From: Arthrobacter sp. 31Y
Lineage (GTDB): Bacteria; Actinomycetota; Actinomycetes; Actinomycetales; Micrococcaceae
NCBI RefSeq assembly: GCF_000526335.1
Contig: NZ_JAFW01000001.1
Coordinates: 1,426,001-1,490,000 of the forward strand
Direction: 5' to 3'
DNA: 64,000 bases
Numbering within the stretch: position 1 is the first letter of the stretch; each line of letters opens with the position of its first letter. The notes beneath the pieces are model-generated. The model was given only the letters and a program-made list of their open reading frames with translations. It was not told the origin of the DNA and did not search any database. Below, in pieces: positions 36,594-46,056 of the stretch. The translations under genes were made by a program, and so were the position numbers.

Positions 36594-37956
36594 CCTCTCC
36601 ATGGCCCTACGCCTCACCCCGTACCTGGCACGAAGCAACGGGAGCAGCTTCCGGGAGGCCGGCCTCCGCGACGCCGGGCTCCCCATCCTCGCCTTCGGAA
36701 CGGTCACGGCCCTGCTGCTCACCGTGGCAGGAGGTTCACAGGTTTTTTGGTCCTGGTCCGACGACATCGCAGGCACTTACCAGGCCTTGGCCGTGGTGGC
36801 CATGGTGCTGCTGATCATCCCTTTGTTGACGCTCGGTGCCTCGGCCGCCCGACTCGCCGCACGTCGTCGTGATGACCGTTTGGCCTCCATGCGGTTGCTG
36901 GGTGCCAACAGCGCAACGGTGGTCTGGATGACCGTCATTGAGTCCACCGTCCTCGCGGCCGTGGGTGCTGTGGCGGGTGCGGGGCTTTACGCCTGCGTGG
37001 CACCGTTCCTGGGGTTGATCCAGTTCCGGGGACAAGCAATCGGAAGCCATGCGTGGTTGTCGGTGCCTTCCATTCTCGGCTGTGTCCTGGCCGTCTGTGT
37101 CCTTGCCGCAGCTAGTGCCGCGCTGGGGCTTCGGAAAGTTGTGGTGACGCCGTTGGGCGTCCGGACCCGGCAAACGGCCGACGGCGCTCACTGGGTTCGC
37201 GGACTCATCGCGGCTGTGGTGGTGGTTGTTGGAGTGGTGGCGATGGGGATGCTCAGTAGCTTCGGCGCCTTCATTGTGATCATCGCGGTGATGGGCGGCT
37301 GCTTCGGACTGGCTTTGCTGGCGTTGAACCTCATGGGACCTTGGATCCTGCGGCTGCGGGCGTCTTCGCAACTCAAGCACGCCAAACGTCCCGAGCAACT
37401 ATTGGCTGCACGGACCGTGCTGGAAAGCCCCAAGGAATCGTGGCGACAAGTTGGGGGCGTCGCGATGACCAGTTTTGTTGGGGTGTTCGTAGGCGTCGGC
37501 ATGGCGGTGGCCGACACCATGAGCACCAGCGGCGATGCCGAAGCCACGCTGCTGGTCCGGGACATCAATACGGGAGTGATGATCACCCTGCTGGGCTCGT
37601 TCCTCATGGTTGCCTGTTCAGCGGGGGTGAACCAGGCTGCTGCCGTGTTGGACCGGGCTTCCACCTTGGTGGCATTGGACCGTGTTGGAATGCCCCAGAA
37701 ACTCATGGTGGCGGCGAGGGTCAAAGCCGTGATGTCGCCGCTGTTCCTGGTCGCGGGCATTTCAGCTGCCGCGGCTGCCGTCCTGGTGCTGCCGCTGACC
37801 GGTGCCGTGTTACTGACCCAACCCGTGGTGTTCCTGACCATCGGCGGAGTGTTCGCCGCCGGCTTCTTGCTGGTCCGGCTGGCCGTAGCTGCGGGAACGG
37901 CGCAAATCAGCCAGGTGCTGGCCCGACCCGAGCGCTACGCGAGCATGGACTCGTAA
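36586..37956 (+). CDS. FtsX-like ABC transporter permease
   Basis: A 456-residue membrane protein with about eight to ten hydrophobic helices, in two halves separated by a short hydrophilic stretch (SSQLKHAKRPEQLLAARTVLESPKESWRQ). After the second helix it has RLAARRRDDRLASMRLLGANSATV, the FtsX-family coupling region R-x-x-x-x-LRxLGA. ATG 36586 overlaps the ATPase gene. Placed opposite a two-component system, this resembles antimicrobial-peptide or envelope-stress modules, though no typical large extracellular BceB loop is visible. Substrate unknown. Confidence 0.85.
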   Translation: MSSLSMALRLTPYLARSNGSSFREAGLRDAGLPILAFGTVTALLLTVAGGSQVFWSWSDDIAGTYQALAVVAMVLLIIPLLTLGASAARLAARRRDDRLASMRLLGANSATVVWMTVIESTVLAAVGAVAGAGLYACVAPFLGLIQFRGQAIGSHAWLSVPSILGCVLAVCVLAAASAALGLRKVVVTPLGVRTRQTADGAHWVRGLIAAVVVVVGVVAMGMLSSFGAFIVIIAVMGGCFGLALLALNLMGPWILRLRASSQLKHAKRPEQLLAARTVLESPKESWRQVGGVAMTSFVGVFVGVGMAVADTMSTSGDAEATLLVRDINTGVMITLLGSFLMVACSAGVNQAAAVLDRASTLVALDRVGMPQKLMVAARVKAVMSPLFLVAGISAAAAAVLVLPLTGAVLLTQPVVFLTIGGVFAAGFLLVRLAVAAGTAQISQVLARPERYASMDS

Positions 37957-37989
37957 CCCGGCCAGCCGCCGTCGTAATCCCCGGGGGAG

Positions 37990-39009
37990 CTATTTGCAGC
38001 CGCAGGACTGCCGGATGATCAGTTCGGTGGAGAGGATCTGGTGTTTCAGCTCATCGCCCCGGCCTTTGCCCACCAGTGCCTGCACCGCGGCTTGGGCCAT
38101 GGCTTTGACGGGCTGCGCGACGGTGGTCAGCGCGGGCCAGCTGTATTCGGAGTCCAAGGAGCCGTCAAAGGATACCAACGCCAGGTCCTCGGGCACCCTG
38201 ACGCCTGCCTCATGAAGTGCCCTGAGGATACCGATGGCCTGCATGTCATTGCTGGCAAAGATCGCCGTTGGACGGTTGGCCATGGAGAGGAAGCGCTTGC
38301 CTACCTCGTACCCGCCCGGGCGGCTGAAGGGACCATGAAGCATGGGCCCGTCCGGCAGTCCGGCGTCACGCAAAGTGGCCAGCCAGCCCACCTCGCGCCC
38401 GTCCAACTGGTTCCCCGTATTGGTACCGATCGCCAAGCCGATGTTCGTATGCCCGTGGCCGATCAGATGTTCCACGGCGGCACGCGCCCCCGCTTCCAGA
38501 TCTACGCCCACACTGTTGATTCCCGGCGGTGAGCCTGCGTTATTCAACAAAACGGAGGGGATTTCCGAGGCTTCCAGTTCCGTGACGTCGGGATCGAACA
38601 CACAACTGGCCAGGAACACCCCGTCCACCTGCCGGGCGGCCAGGGTGCGGATGTTCTTGCGTTCGCGTGTCAGGCTTCCGTCCGAGTTGGTGAGCACCAT
38701 GCCGAAGCCAAGTTCCGCGGCCGCATCTTCCACAGCGTGGGCCAACTGGGTGAAGAACGGGTTGGTGTTGTCCGGAACCACCACGCCAATGGTCTCGCTG
38801 GATCCCAACTTCAGGGCACGGGCGGCAGCGTTGGGACGGTATCCGAGGACGCGGATGGCCTCGCGAACTTTGGCTTCCGTGGCCGGGGCCACGTTCTTGG
38901 GACCTCCGTTCACCACATAACTCACGACGGCGGTACTCACCCCGGCGTACCGGGCCACGTCTTTGCGTGTAACCGGGCCGCGCGAGGTTTGTACCGCCGA
39001 AGTTGTCAT
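37990..39009 (-). CDS. LacI-family transcriptional regulator
   Basis: A 339-residue repressor. The N-terminal HTH reads VTRKDVARYAGVSTAVVSYVVNGGPKNVAPATEAKVREAIRVLGYRPNAAARAL with the hinge helix, and the periplasmic-binding-like body starts at TIGVVVPDNTNPFF. The C-terminus ends in QSCGC, where LacI proteins usually have RxSC. It follows the oxidoreductase gene by 14 nt, so it is co-transcribed with it and divergent from the ABC importer. Likely ligand: an alpha-galactoside or a product of it. Candidate operators are at 40299-40318 and 40374-40391. Confidence 0.93.
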   Translation of the reverse strand: MTTSAVQTSRGPVTRKDVARYAGVSTAVVSYVVNGGPKNVAPATEAKVREAIRVLGYRPNAAARALKLGSSETIGVVVPDNTNPFFTQLAHAVEDAAAELGFGMVLTNSDGSLTRERKNIRTLAARQVDGVFLASCVFDPDVTELEASEIPSVLLNNAGSPPGINSVGVDLEAGARAAVEHLIGHGHTNIGLAIGTNTGNQLDGREVGWLATLRDAGLPDGPMLHGPFSRPGGYEVGKRFLSMANRPTAIFASNDMQAIGILRALHEAGVRVPEDLALVSFDGSLDSEYSWPALTTVAQPVKAMAQAAVQALVGKGRGDELKHQILSTELIIRQSCGCK

Positions 39010-39023
39010 GAGGTAAATGCTAG

Positions 39024-40223
39024 CTACTCCACGGGAGCATCACCGAAGTCGCGGATAGGAAGACGCTCACCGCCACGGAGCGCGGACTCATGGGCGATGA
39101 TTCCCGGCAACGTGAACCGGGCTGCAACCCAGGCGTTAACGGGTGGAAGGCTGCGGTTGTTCACGGCCGTGACGAAGTCGTCCACCAGGAATTGGTGGCT
39201 TCCTTCATGCCCGTTGGGCGCTCCGAGGAATTCCTGCGGAAGCCTGGACTGGTCATGGACCGGAGCCAGCCCGGAGATGAAGGCATCCCGCAGCTCCGGC
39301 GCCACGTCCGCAAGCGACGGGTCATCCATGGACATGGTGGGCTTGGTTTCCACTTGCTCGGACACGTCCTCCACTGTGGATTTGTCCTGCCACACGGTGG
39401 TGGTGGCAAGTTGCTCAAAGCTGGCGTCGGTGCCGAAGAACCGGAAGCGGGACTCGCGAATGTGGGAGGGATACCCTACGCGGCGCATCTCGTTGGTGCG
39501 CATCGCACCGCCGTCGTTCATTTCAAACAGCGCCGTGGCGTTGGAGAAGTCGTTGGCGAACATGCTGACGTCCTTGTCGAAGACGCCATCGCCACGCTGG
39601 TCCTTCACGCCGATGCAGCTGACGCTTACCGCATGGCCGGGGACCGCGCCCAGGACACCACCGATGGCGTGGGTGGGGTAGAGCATGGGCGGGTAGCTGG
39701 CCGTTTCCTTCCATCGCTCTCCTCCGCTGTACTGATAAGCCTCGTAGAACCCGAGGTCCATGTCATGGACGTAGTCGCCCTCCGTGTAGAAGATGCGGCC
39801 GAACTTGCCTGCCGCATGTTGCTGCCGGGCGAAGACCGTGGCGGGGTTGTAGTAGCTGGTCTCACCCATGGCGTAGACCAGCTTGGTCTCACGCACGGCC
39901 TCAATGATCCGTTCGATTTCCTCTTCGGAAATGGCCATGGGCACCGCTGAGTAGACGTGCTTCCCGGCCCGCAGTGCGCGCTCAACCAGCGGCCCGTGCG
40001 TCCAGCGCTGCGTGAAGATGGCCACAGCATCGACGTCGGACTCCAGCAGCTCCTCAAAGCTGCCCATCACGCCATCCAGTCCCCAGCGCTCCTGTGCTGC
40101 AGCGGCGCGCTCACGGAGTTCGTCGATTGCGTAGACCGCGCTGACGCCCGGGTGGAGCTTGAACAAGTGGGCGAACTGGCTGCCGAATTGTCCGGCACCT
40201 ACTACTCCGATCGAAAACGTCAT
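39024..40223 (-). CDS. Gfo/Idh/MocA family NAD(P)-dependent oxidoreductase
   Basis: A 399-residue enzyme. The Rossmann domain opens with FSIGVVGAGQFGSQFAHLF (GxGxxG), and HVYSAVPMAISEEE replaces the usual EKP motif region. The C-terminal sugar-binding domain contains ASYPPMLYPTHAIGGVLG, similar in layout to the YPTH motif of GH109 glycosidases, which use NAD for redox-assisted hydrolysis. It may therefore be a sugar dehydrogenase or a redox-type glycosidase. It leads the oxidoreductase-lacI operon and stands divergent from the importer and GH36 enzyme, so a galactoside is a likely substrate. Confidence 0.85.
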   Translation of the reverse strand: MTFSIGVVGAGQFGSQFAHLFKLHPGVSAVYAIDELRERAAAAQERWGLDGVMGSFEELLESDVDAVAIFTQRWTHGPLVERALRAGKHVYSAVPMAISEEEIERIIEAVRETKLVYAMGETSYYNPATVFARQQHAAGKFGRIFYTEGDYVHDMDLGFYEAYQYSGGERWKETASYPPMLYPTHAIGGVLGAVPGHAVSVSCIGVKDQRGDGVFDKDVSMFANDFSNATALFEMNDGGAMRTNEMRRVGYPSHIRESRFRFFGTDASFEQLATTTVWQDKSTVEDVSEQVETKPTMSMDDPSLADVAPELRDAFISGLAPVHDQSRLPQEFLGAPNGHEGSHQFLVDDFVTAVNNRSLPPVNAWVAARFTLPGIIAHESALRGGERLPIRDFGDAPVE

Positions 40224-40298
40224 TGTTTACCTTCCCTGGGCTGCCGAAGCAGTCTCCGTTGAGTCCAAATGTGATGTGTTGTCGAGTCTGGCACTGGG

Positions 40299-40318
40299 AT
40301 CTACTCGAGTCAACAGAT
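40299..40318. promoter_or_regulatory. Candidate LacI-type operator 1
   Basis: The palindrome ACTCGAGT (40303-40310), centred on CG, is embedded in ATCTACTCGAGTCAACAGAT. The left half ATCTACTCG is identical to that of operator 2. It lies 76 nt upstream of the oxidoreductase start. Confidence 0.5.
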
Positions 40319-40373
40319 AGAACATATTTGAACATTTCTCACCAAAATTTTGCGCCCGCTCTTGCTATAGCCA

Positions 40374-40391
40374 AATCTACTCGTGTAGATT
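40374..40391. promoter_or_regulatory. Candidate LacI-type operator 2
   Basis: AATCTACTCGTGTAGATT is an 18-bp palindrome with 16 matching positions and the central CG of LacI-family sites. It lies 45 nt upstream of the first permease gene; with operator 1 (centres about 75 bp apart) it could support looping. Confidence 0.62.
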
Positions 40392-40435
40392 CGCATCCAG
40401 TTGTTACGCACATCACAGCCACGAAAGGGTCGACG

Positions 40436-41398
40436 ATGACCACGATCACCAAGCAACCAGATCCGGAGCTCTCCTCCGTCAGGGCGCCGCGGAAGTCACG
40501 GAAGCGGGGAAAACCAGCCGACGGGTTCCGCGGAATAGGGGACCTCAAGGTTGCACTCTTCTTCATCGCTCCAGCGATGCTCGGACTGATCCTCTTCTAC
40601 CTCGTCCCCACCATCCGGGGCATCTACCTCAGCTTCACCGAATACAGCATCCTGGGCGACCCGGAATGGATTGGCACGCGGAACTACGAACGCATAGCCA
40701 AGGATCCGCTGTTTTGGAACGCTTTGGGCGTCACCTCGGAATACGTGGTGATCAACATTGTTCTCCAGACCACGTTGGCCCTGGGCCTTGCCATCCTGAT
40801 GCACCGCGTCGCAAAGTCCACCCTGGTCCGTGGTGCGCTCCTGATGCCCTACCTGATGGCAAATGTCATCGCCGCCCTGCTGTGGTTCTGGATGCTTGAC
40901 TACCAGATCGGCATCATCAACCAGATCATCGAATGGACTGGACTGCCCCGGGTGGCCTTCTTCGGCAGCGAGCAATGGGCCATCCCCACCCAGGCACTCA
41001 TCAACACGTGGCGGCACATGGGCTACACAGCGCTCCTGATCTTCGCCGGACTCCAGGCAATCCCGAACAGTGTCTATGAGGCCGCCAGCATCGACGGTTC
41101 CAAGGCCATGAGTACTTTTTGGCGGATCACCCTGCCGCTGCTCCGGCCCGTTCTGGTGCTGGTCCTCGTAGTGACCGTGATCGGTTCCTTCCAGGTCTTT
41201 GACACCGTTGCCGTCACCACGGCCGGCGGTCCTGTCAACGCCACCCGCGTCCTGCAGTTCTATATCTATCAACGCGCCTTCAATGAACAGGACTTCGGCT
41301 ACGGATCCGCCCTGGCTGTCATCCTCTTCCTCATTCTCGCAATCGTCGCTTTCATCCAGATGAAATTCCTCCGCGGCAACCAGTCGGACCTGGACTAA
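40436..41398 (+). CDS. ABC sugar transporter permease, MalF type
   Basis: A 320-residue inner-membrane permease with six helices. The first is KVALFFIAPAMLGLILFYLVPT, usual for the family, and the EAA loop is YEAASIDGSKAMSTFWRITLPLLRP, which docks the ATPase. GAAAGGG lies 6 nt before ATG 40436. First gene of a run with the second permease, the binding protein and the GH36 enzyme. No ATPase gene is present, so a shared MsiK-type ATPase from elsewhere must energise it, as is common in actinobacteria. Confidence 0.95.
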   Translation: MTTITKQPDPELSSVRAPRKSRKRGKPADGFRGIGDLKVALFFIAPAMLGLILFYLVPTIRGIYLSFTEYSILGDPEWIGTRNYERIAKDPLFWNALGVTSEYVVINIVLQTTLALGLAILMHRVAKSTLVRGALLMPYLMANVIAALLWFWMLDYQIGIINQIIEWTGLPRVAFFGSEQWAIPTQALINTWRHMGYTALLIFAGLQAIPNSVYEAASIDGSKAMSTFWRITLPLLRPVLVLVLVVTVIGSFQVFDTVAVTTAGGPVNATRVLQFYIYQRAFNEQDFGYGSALAVILFLILAIVAFIQMKFLRGNQSDLD

Positions 41399-41407
41399 GG
41401 ACCCGCC

Positions 41408-42334
41408 ATGACTACTCTTGCCTCACCCAAGAACGGCAGCCGCCGTCGCCCGCTCAGCCGTCCCTTCAACTGGCGCCGCGCCATCGCCCTGACCCTCCTC
41501 GCCCTGGCCGTTGCCGTGAGCATCCTGCCCTTCTACTGGGTACTGCGCACGGCCCTGTCCACCAACGGCTCCCTTGCCGCGAACTCCGCCAACCTGCTGC
41601 CGGCCGACTTCAACCTGGGCGCGTTCAAGCGGGTTTTCGGCCTCCAGAGTGCCTCCGAAGCCATCGCAGAAGGCGGCTCCGGCGCTTCGATCAACTTCTG
41701 GCAGTACCTTTGGAACTCGCTGCTCTTCTCCGGCATCACTACGGCCTGCGCCGTGTTCTTCAGCTCAATGGCCGCCTACGCATTCTCCCGGCTCCGGTGG
41801 AAAGGCCGTGACGCAGTCTTCTCGCTGTTCCTTGCCACCATGCTCGTCCCGCCGATCTTCACGGCACTGCCCAATTTCCTCCTCATCAAGAACCTGGGCC
41901 TGCTCAATTCCATGCTCGGACTCGTGCTGCCTTACTTGTTCATGACCCCGTTCGCCATCTTCTTCATGCGCCAGTTCTTCCTGAACATGTCCAGGGAAGT
42001 TGAAGAAGCTGCAATGCTCGACGGCGCCAAGCACTGGCGGATCTTCTTCCAAATCATCATGCCCAACGCCGCTGCCCCGATTGCCACCCTGGCGCTGCTG
42101 ACCTTCATGGGTCAGTGGAACGAGTACTTCTGGCCACTACTGGTAGGCACTTCTGAGGAATCCCGGGTGCTCACCGTCGGTCTGGGAGTCTTCAAATCCC
42201 AGTCTCCGCAAGGCGCACCGGACTGGTCCGGGCTCATGGCCGCAACGCTCGTGTCCGCCACGCCCGTACTGATCCTCTTCGCCATCTTCGGTAAACGGAT
42301 CGTCAACTCCATCGGCTTCAACGGCACCAAATAG
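41408..42334 (+). CDS. ABC sugar transporter permease, MalG type
   Basis: A 308-residue permease with six helices, starting 9 nt after its partner. The EAA loop is EVEEAAMLDGAKHWRIFFQIIMPNAAAP, and the C-terminus ends in the usual MalG-type helix and RIVNSIGFNGTK. With 40436-41398 it forms the membrane channel of the importer. Confidence 0.95.
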   Translation: MTTLASPKNGSRRRPLSRPFNWRRAIALTLLALAVAVSILPFYWVLRTALSTNGSLAANSANLLPADFNLGAFKRVFGLQSASEAIAEGGSGASINFWQYLWNSLLFSGITTACAVFFSSMAAYAFSRLRWKGRDAVFSLFLATMLVPPIFTALPNFLLIKNLGLLNSMLGLVLPYLFMTPFAIFFMRQFFLNMSREVEEAAMLDGAKHWRIFFQIIMPNAAAPIATLALLTFMGQWNEYFWPLLVGTSEESRVLTVGLGVFKSQSPQGAPDWSGLMAATLVSATPVLILFAIFGKRIVNSIGFNGTK

Positions 42335-42406
42335 CTGTACTCCGCCTCCCTCCCGAAGAACCGGCAGGCGCCGGTTCGCACCCCTCCCGTCCTGAAAGGA
42401 CCAACC

Positions 42407-43747
42407 ATGATGAACAAGAAGCCGCTCGGCGCCGTCGCCGTCGCAGCAGCCGCCGTCCTCGCACTGTCCGCCTGCGCCGGCGGAAGCTCCGGAGGAGACG
42501 CCGCCAAGGGCGAGATCAGTTATTGGCTCTGGGACGCCAACCAGCTCCCCGCCTACCAGCAGTGCGCCACCGACTTCACCAAGGCCAACCCGGACATCAC
42601 CGTCAAAATCACCCAAACCGGCTGGGACGACTACTGGTCCAAGATCACCAACGGCATGGCCTCCGGCACGGCACCTGACGTCTTCACGGACCACCTGTCC
42701 AAGTACCCGGAGTTCCTCAAGACCAAGCAGCTGGTGGCCCTGGACGACGGCATCGCCGATCTTTCCCAGTACAACGAAGGCCTCGCAGACCTCTGGGTTG
42801 GCCAGGATGGCAAACGCTACGGCCTGCCCAAAGACTGGGACACCGTGGCTCTGTTCTTCAACCAGAAGATGGCCACTGACGCCGGCATCACCCCTGAACA
42901 GATGGGCTCCCTGACCTGGAACCCGGAGGACGGCGGAACGTACGAGAAAGCAATCGCCCGACTCACTGTGGACAAGAACGGCAAGCGCGGCGACGAAGCA
43001 GGCTTCGACAAGAACAATGTTGCCGTTTACGGATTGGGCCTGCCCGGCTCCGATGCCGAGAACGCCGGACAGACGCAGTGGAGCTACCTGTCCGCCACCA
43101 CTGGCTGGACCACCACTGACAAGAACCCATGGGGCACCCACTTCAACTACGACGACAAGAGGCTCCAGGACACCATCGATTGGTGGGCCTCACTCTCCGA
43201 AAAGGGCTACATGCCCAAGCTTGAAACCACCGTTGGTGCCAACGCCGCCGACAGCTTCGGCGCAGGCAAAGCCGCCATCAACAGCAACGGTTCCTGGATG
43301 ATCGGCCAGTACACCGGCTACAAGGGCATCGACCTCGGTATCGCCCCCACACCTCAGGGCCCGGAAGGCAAGCGTGCCTCCATGTTCAATGGCCTGGCTG
43401 ATTCCGTTTGGGCAGGCACCAAGAAGAAGGACGCCGCCATCAAGTGGGTCGAGTACCTGGGCTCCGCCGCCTGCCAGGACGTCGTTGCCTCCAAGGCCGT
43501 GGTGTTCCCCGCCATCACCACTTCCTCCGAGAAGGCCGCAGAGGCCTTCAAGGCCAAGAACGTGGACGTCAGCGCGTTCACGCAGCATGTGAAGGACAAG
43601 ACCACCTTCATGCTTCCCATCACGGACAACGCCTCCAAAGTTTCGGGAATCATGAAGCCGGCAGTGGACGCGGTGATCGCCGGCAAGGCCACGGCAAGTT
43701 CGCTGACAGCCGCGAACGAACAGGTCAACGCACTCTTCGCGAAGTAA
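42407..43747 (+). CDS. ABC sugar-binding lipoprotein
   Basis: A 446-residue solute-binding protein. The signal peptide and lipobox LALSACAGG put the acylated cysteine at residue 23. The mature part opens with EISYWLWDANQLPAYQQCATDFTKANPDITV, typical of family 1 sugar-binding proteins, and contains MFNGLADSVWAGTKKKDAAIKWVEYLG, the usual late motif. It captures the sugar outside the cell and passes it to the two permeases. A large hairpin follows the gene. Confidence 0.95.
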   Translation: MMNKKPLGAVAVAAAAVLALSACAGGSSGGDAAKGEISYWLWDANQLPAYQQCATDFTKANPDITVKITQTGWDDYWSKITNGMASGTAPDVFTDHLSKYPEFLKTKQLVALDDGIADLSQYNEGLADLWVGQDGKRYGLPKDWDTVALFFNQKMATDAGITPEQMGSLTWNPEDGGTYEKAIARLTVDKNGKRGDEAGFDKNNVAVYGLGLPGSDAENAGQTQWSYLSATTGWTTTDKNPWGTHFNYDDKRLQDTIDWWASLSEKGYMPKLETTVGANAADSFGAGKAAINSNGSWMIGQYTGYKGIDLGIAPTPQGPEGKRASMFNGLADSVWAGTKKKDAAIKWVEYLGSAACQDVVASKAVVFPAITTSSEKAAEAFKAKNVDVSAFTQHVKDKTTFMLPITDNASKVSGIMKPAVDAVIAGKATASSLTAANEQVNALFAK

Positions 43748-43757
43748 CATCCCACCC

Positions 43758-43818
43758 GTTGCGGGGCCCGGTCTGCGCGCTATTTCCTTCGCGAAGCGCG
43801 CAGAGCGGGCCCCACAAC
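43758..43818 (+). terminator. Intercistronic hairpin after the binding-protein gene
   Basis: The 24-nt arms 43758-43781 and 43795-43818 pair at 22 of 24 positions around a 13-nt loop. It starts 10 nt after the stop and lies 49 nt before the galactosidase start, without a T-run. Its place suggests partial termination or protection of the upstream mRNA, giving more binding protein than enzyme. Confidence 0.65.
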
Positions 43819-43866
43819 TCATCCCTAGACTCGAACTACGCCCCTTATGCGAAAGTGACTTCAAAC

Positions 43867-46056
43867 ATGCACCCGCTCTATCTCCGTTCCGCAGGTACCA
43901 GCCTGGTGATCAGCACCCACCGTGGAGAGGCTGAGATAACCCACTGGGGAGCCGATCTTGGAGATACCTTGCCGGACCTGGCCATTCTCAGCGAGCCCAT
44001 TTCGCCGTCCTCCATCGACGCCAACGTTCCCGCGGGACTCCTCCCCCAGGCGTCGTCGTCTTGGCAGGGACGGCCGGGGCTTCGCGGCCATCGCATCACG
44101 GACGGCGTTCCCGGCTTCGATTTCTCAGTACGCCTGCGCGTGGTGAGTGCGACGGGGGACGGCACCTCCGCCGTCGTGCTTCAGTCGGATCCCGACGCCG
44201 GCATCACGGTAACCAGCAACCTCACCCTGCATCCCGGCGGGCTTCTGGAATTGAGGCACACAGCAACGAACCATGGCACGTCGCCCTTCCAGGTGGATGA
44301 ATTGGCAACGATGCTCCCGGTGGCTCCTGACGCCGTCGAACTTTTGGACCTGACCGGCCGCTGGTGCCGTGAGCGGCACCCACAGCGCAGGGCCATTCAG
44401 CAAGGAACCTGGGTCCGCACGGGCCGCCATGGCCGCACCGGGCATGATTCCTCGCTGCTGCTTGCCGCAGGGACTGCGGGCTTTGGGAACCGGCACGGCA
44501 AGGTGTGGGCGACGCATCTGGCCTGGAGCGGCAACCATGAGCAGTTTGCGGACAGCGTTGCCGATGGCCGCACCATGGTGGGCGGGTCCGAACTGCTCGG
44601 CCCGGCCGAAGTAGTCCTGCAGCCAGGCGAAAGTTACACAACGCCTGCCTTGTTTGCGGCTTACTCAGTCCGTGGGTTGGATGGAATTTCCGAGGCCTTC
44701 TACGCATGGTTCCGTGCGCGGCCGCATCATGTGGGTGCAGTTTCCGGAAAGGCCCGCCCAGTTGTCCTCAACACCTGGGAAGCGGTGTACTTCGACCACA
44801 ATTTGGAGACGTTGATGGAACTGGCCGAGTCCGCTGCGGACCTTGGAGTTGAGCGCTTCGTGCTCGACGACGGCTGGTTCCGCGGGCGCCGCGACGACCA
44901 CGCCGGTTTGGGCGATTGGTACGTGGACGAGGCTGTATGGCCTGGCGGGCTGACTCCCTTGATTGATGCCGTGACCAGCCTTGGCATGGAGTTCGGGATA
45001 TGGGTTGAGCCGGAAATGGTCAACCTGGATTCCGACATCGCCAGGGCCCACCCCGAGTGGATCGTGGGGCCGTCTGCTGCGTCCTCCAAGGACGGCGGCC
45101 GCCTGCCGCTCGCGTGGCGGCAGCAGCACGTGATCGACCTCGTGAATCCGGACGCATGGCAGTACATTTACCACCGCATGGACACTCTCCTGCGTGAAAA
45201 CAACATCAGCTACCTCAAGTGGGACCAAAACCGCGACCTTCTGGAGCACGGGCATGCGGGCCGGGCTTCGGTGCATGAGCAAACCCTGGCCGCGTACCGG
45301 CTCTTCGATGCTCTCCGTGCGGCCCACCCGGGCGTTGAAATTGAAAGCTGCTCTTCAGGCGGCGCCCGCGTGGACCTTGGGATCCTGGAGCGGACCGACC
45401 GCATCTGGGCCTCGGACTGCAACGACGCGTTGGAGCGACAAACCATCCAGCGATGGACCGGCGTGGTTGTTCCGCCGGAGCTGGTGGGCGGGCATGTTGG
45501 GCCCACAACGTCGCACACCACCGGCCGGACGCACGATCTCTCGTTCCGTGCCATCACCGCCCTGTTCGGCCACTTCGGCATGGAGTGGGACGTCCGCTCC
45601 GTCGCCGGAGAGGAGCGCGCAGAACTCAAGCGCTTCATCGGCCTCTATAAGGAACACCGTGGCCTCATTCACACGGGCCGAATGGTGCGGGCCGATGTGC
45701 CGGACGAGTCGCTGATGGTGCACGGCGTGGTTGCAGACGCTGAAGGGCTCGACGGCGGCACACCAGTTGGTGCCACCGCCGCCCTTTTCGCTGTGGTGAA
45801 GACCCGGACAGGCTTTGGCGAACAGCCCGGACGGATAGCCATCCCGGGGTTGGATCCCTCCCGTTCATACCGCGCAGAGGCCATCTTCCCTGCGGCCGGG
45901 GACGCGGATTACGGGCACACGTTCATCGAGGCAAAGCCGGCGCCTTGGCTGGCGTCCGGGGCTGAAGCTACTGGACGGTTCCTGGGGGAAGTAGGCCTGC
46001 CCATGCCGGTCCTGAACCCGGAGCACGCCATCCTGCTGCGGTTCACGGCCCTCTAA
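43867..46056 (+). CDS. Alpha-galactosidase, glycoside hydrolase family 36
   Basis: A 729-residue cytosolic retaining glycosidase (no signal peptide) that would split imported alpha-galactosides such as melibiose or raffinose. It has an N-terminal beta-sandwich, a barrel with VLNTWEAVYFDHN, ERFVLDDGWFRGRRDDHAGLGDW and GIWVEPEMVNLDSD, the nucleophile Asp453 in YLKWDQNRD, the ESCSSGGARVDLG loop, and the acid/base Asp517 in IWASDCND. All fit bacterial GH36 group I enzymes. ATG 43867 is used; an upstream open frame overlaps the binding protein. Last gene of the import operon; internal position agrees with uptake of intact sugar. Confidence 0.95.
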   Translation: MHPLYLRSAGTSLVISTHRGEAEITHWGADLGDTLPDLAILSEPISPSSIDANVPAGLLPQASSSWQGRPGLRGHRITDGVPGFDFSVRLRVVSATGDGTSAVVLQSDPDAGITVTSNLTLHPGGLLELRHTATNHGTSPFQVDELATMLPVAPDAVELLDLTGRWCRERHPQRRAIQQGTWVRTGRHGRTGHDSSLLLAAGTAGFGNRHGKVWATHLAWSGNHEQFADSVADGRTMVGGSELLGPAEVVLQPGESYTTPALFAAYSVRGLDGISEAFYAWFRARPHHVGAVSGKARPVVLNTWEAVYFDHNLETLMELAESAADLGVERFVLDDGWFRGRRDDHAGLGDWYVDEAVWPGGLTPLIDAVTSLGMEFGIWVEPEMVNLDSDIARAHPEWIVGPSAASSKDGGRLPLAWRQQHVIDLVNPDAWQYIYHRMDTLLRENNISYLKWDQNRDLLEHGHAGRASVHEQTLAAYRLFDALRAAHPGVEIESCSSGGARVDLGILERTDRIWASDCNDALERQTIQRWTGVVVPPELVGGHVGPTTSHTTGRTHDLSFRAITALFGHFGMEWDVRSVAGEERAELKRFIGLYKEHRGLIHTGRMVRADVPDESLMVHGVVADAEGLDGGTPVGATAALFAVVKTRTGFGEQPGRIAIPGLDPSRSYRAEAIFPAAGDADYGHTFIEAKPAPWLASGAEATGRFLGEVGLPMPVLNPEHAILLRFTAL

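Noticed and set aside
39024..40223. Confident assignment as a GH109 glycosidase
   Set aside because: The YPTH-type motif alone is not enough, because many Gfo/Idh dehydrogenases have a similar histidine in that place.
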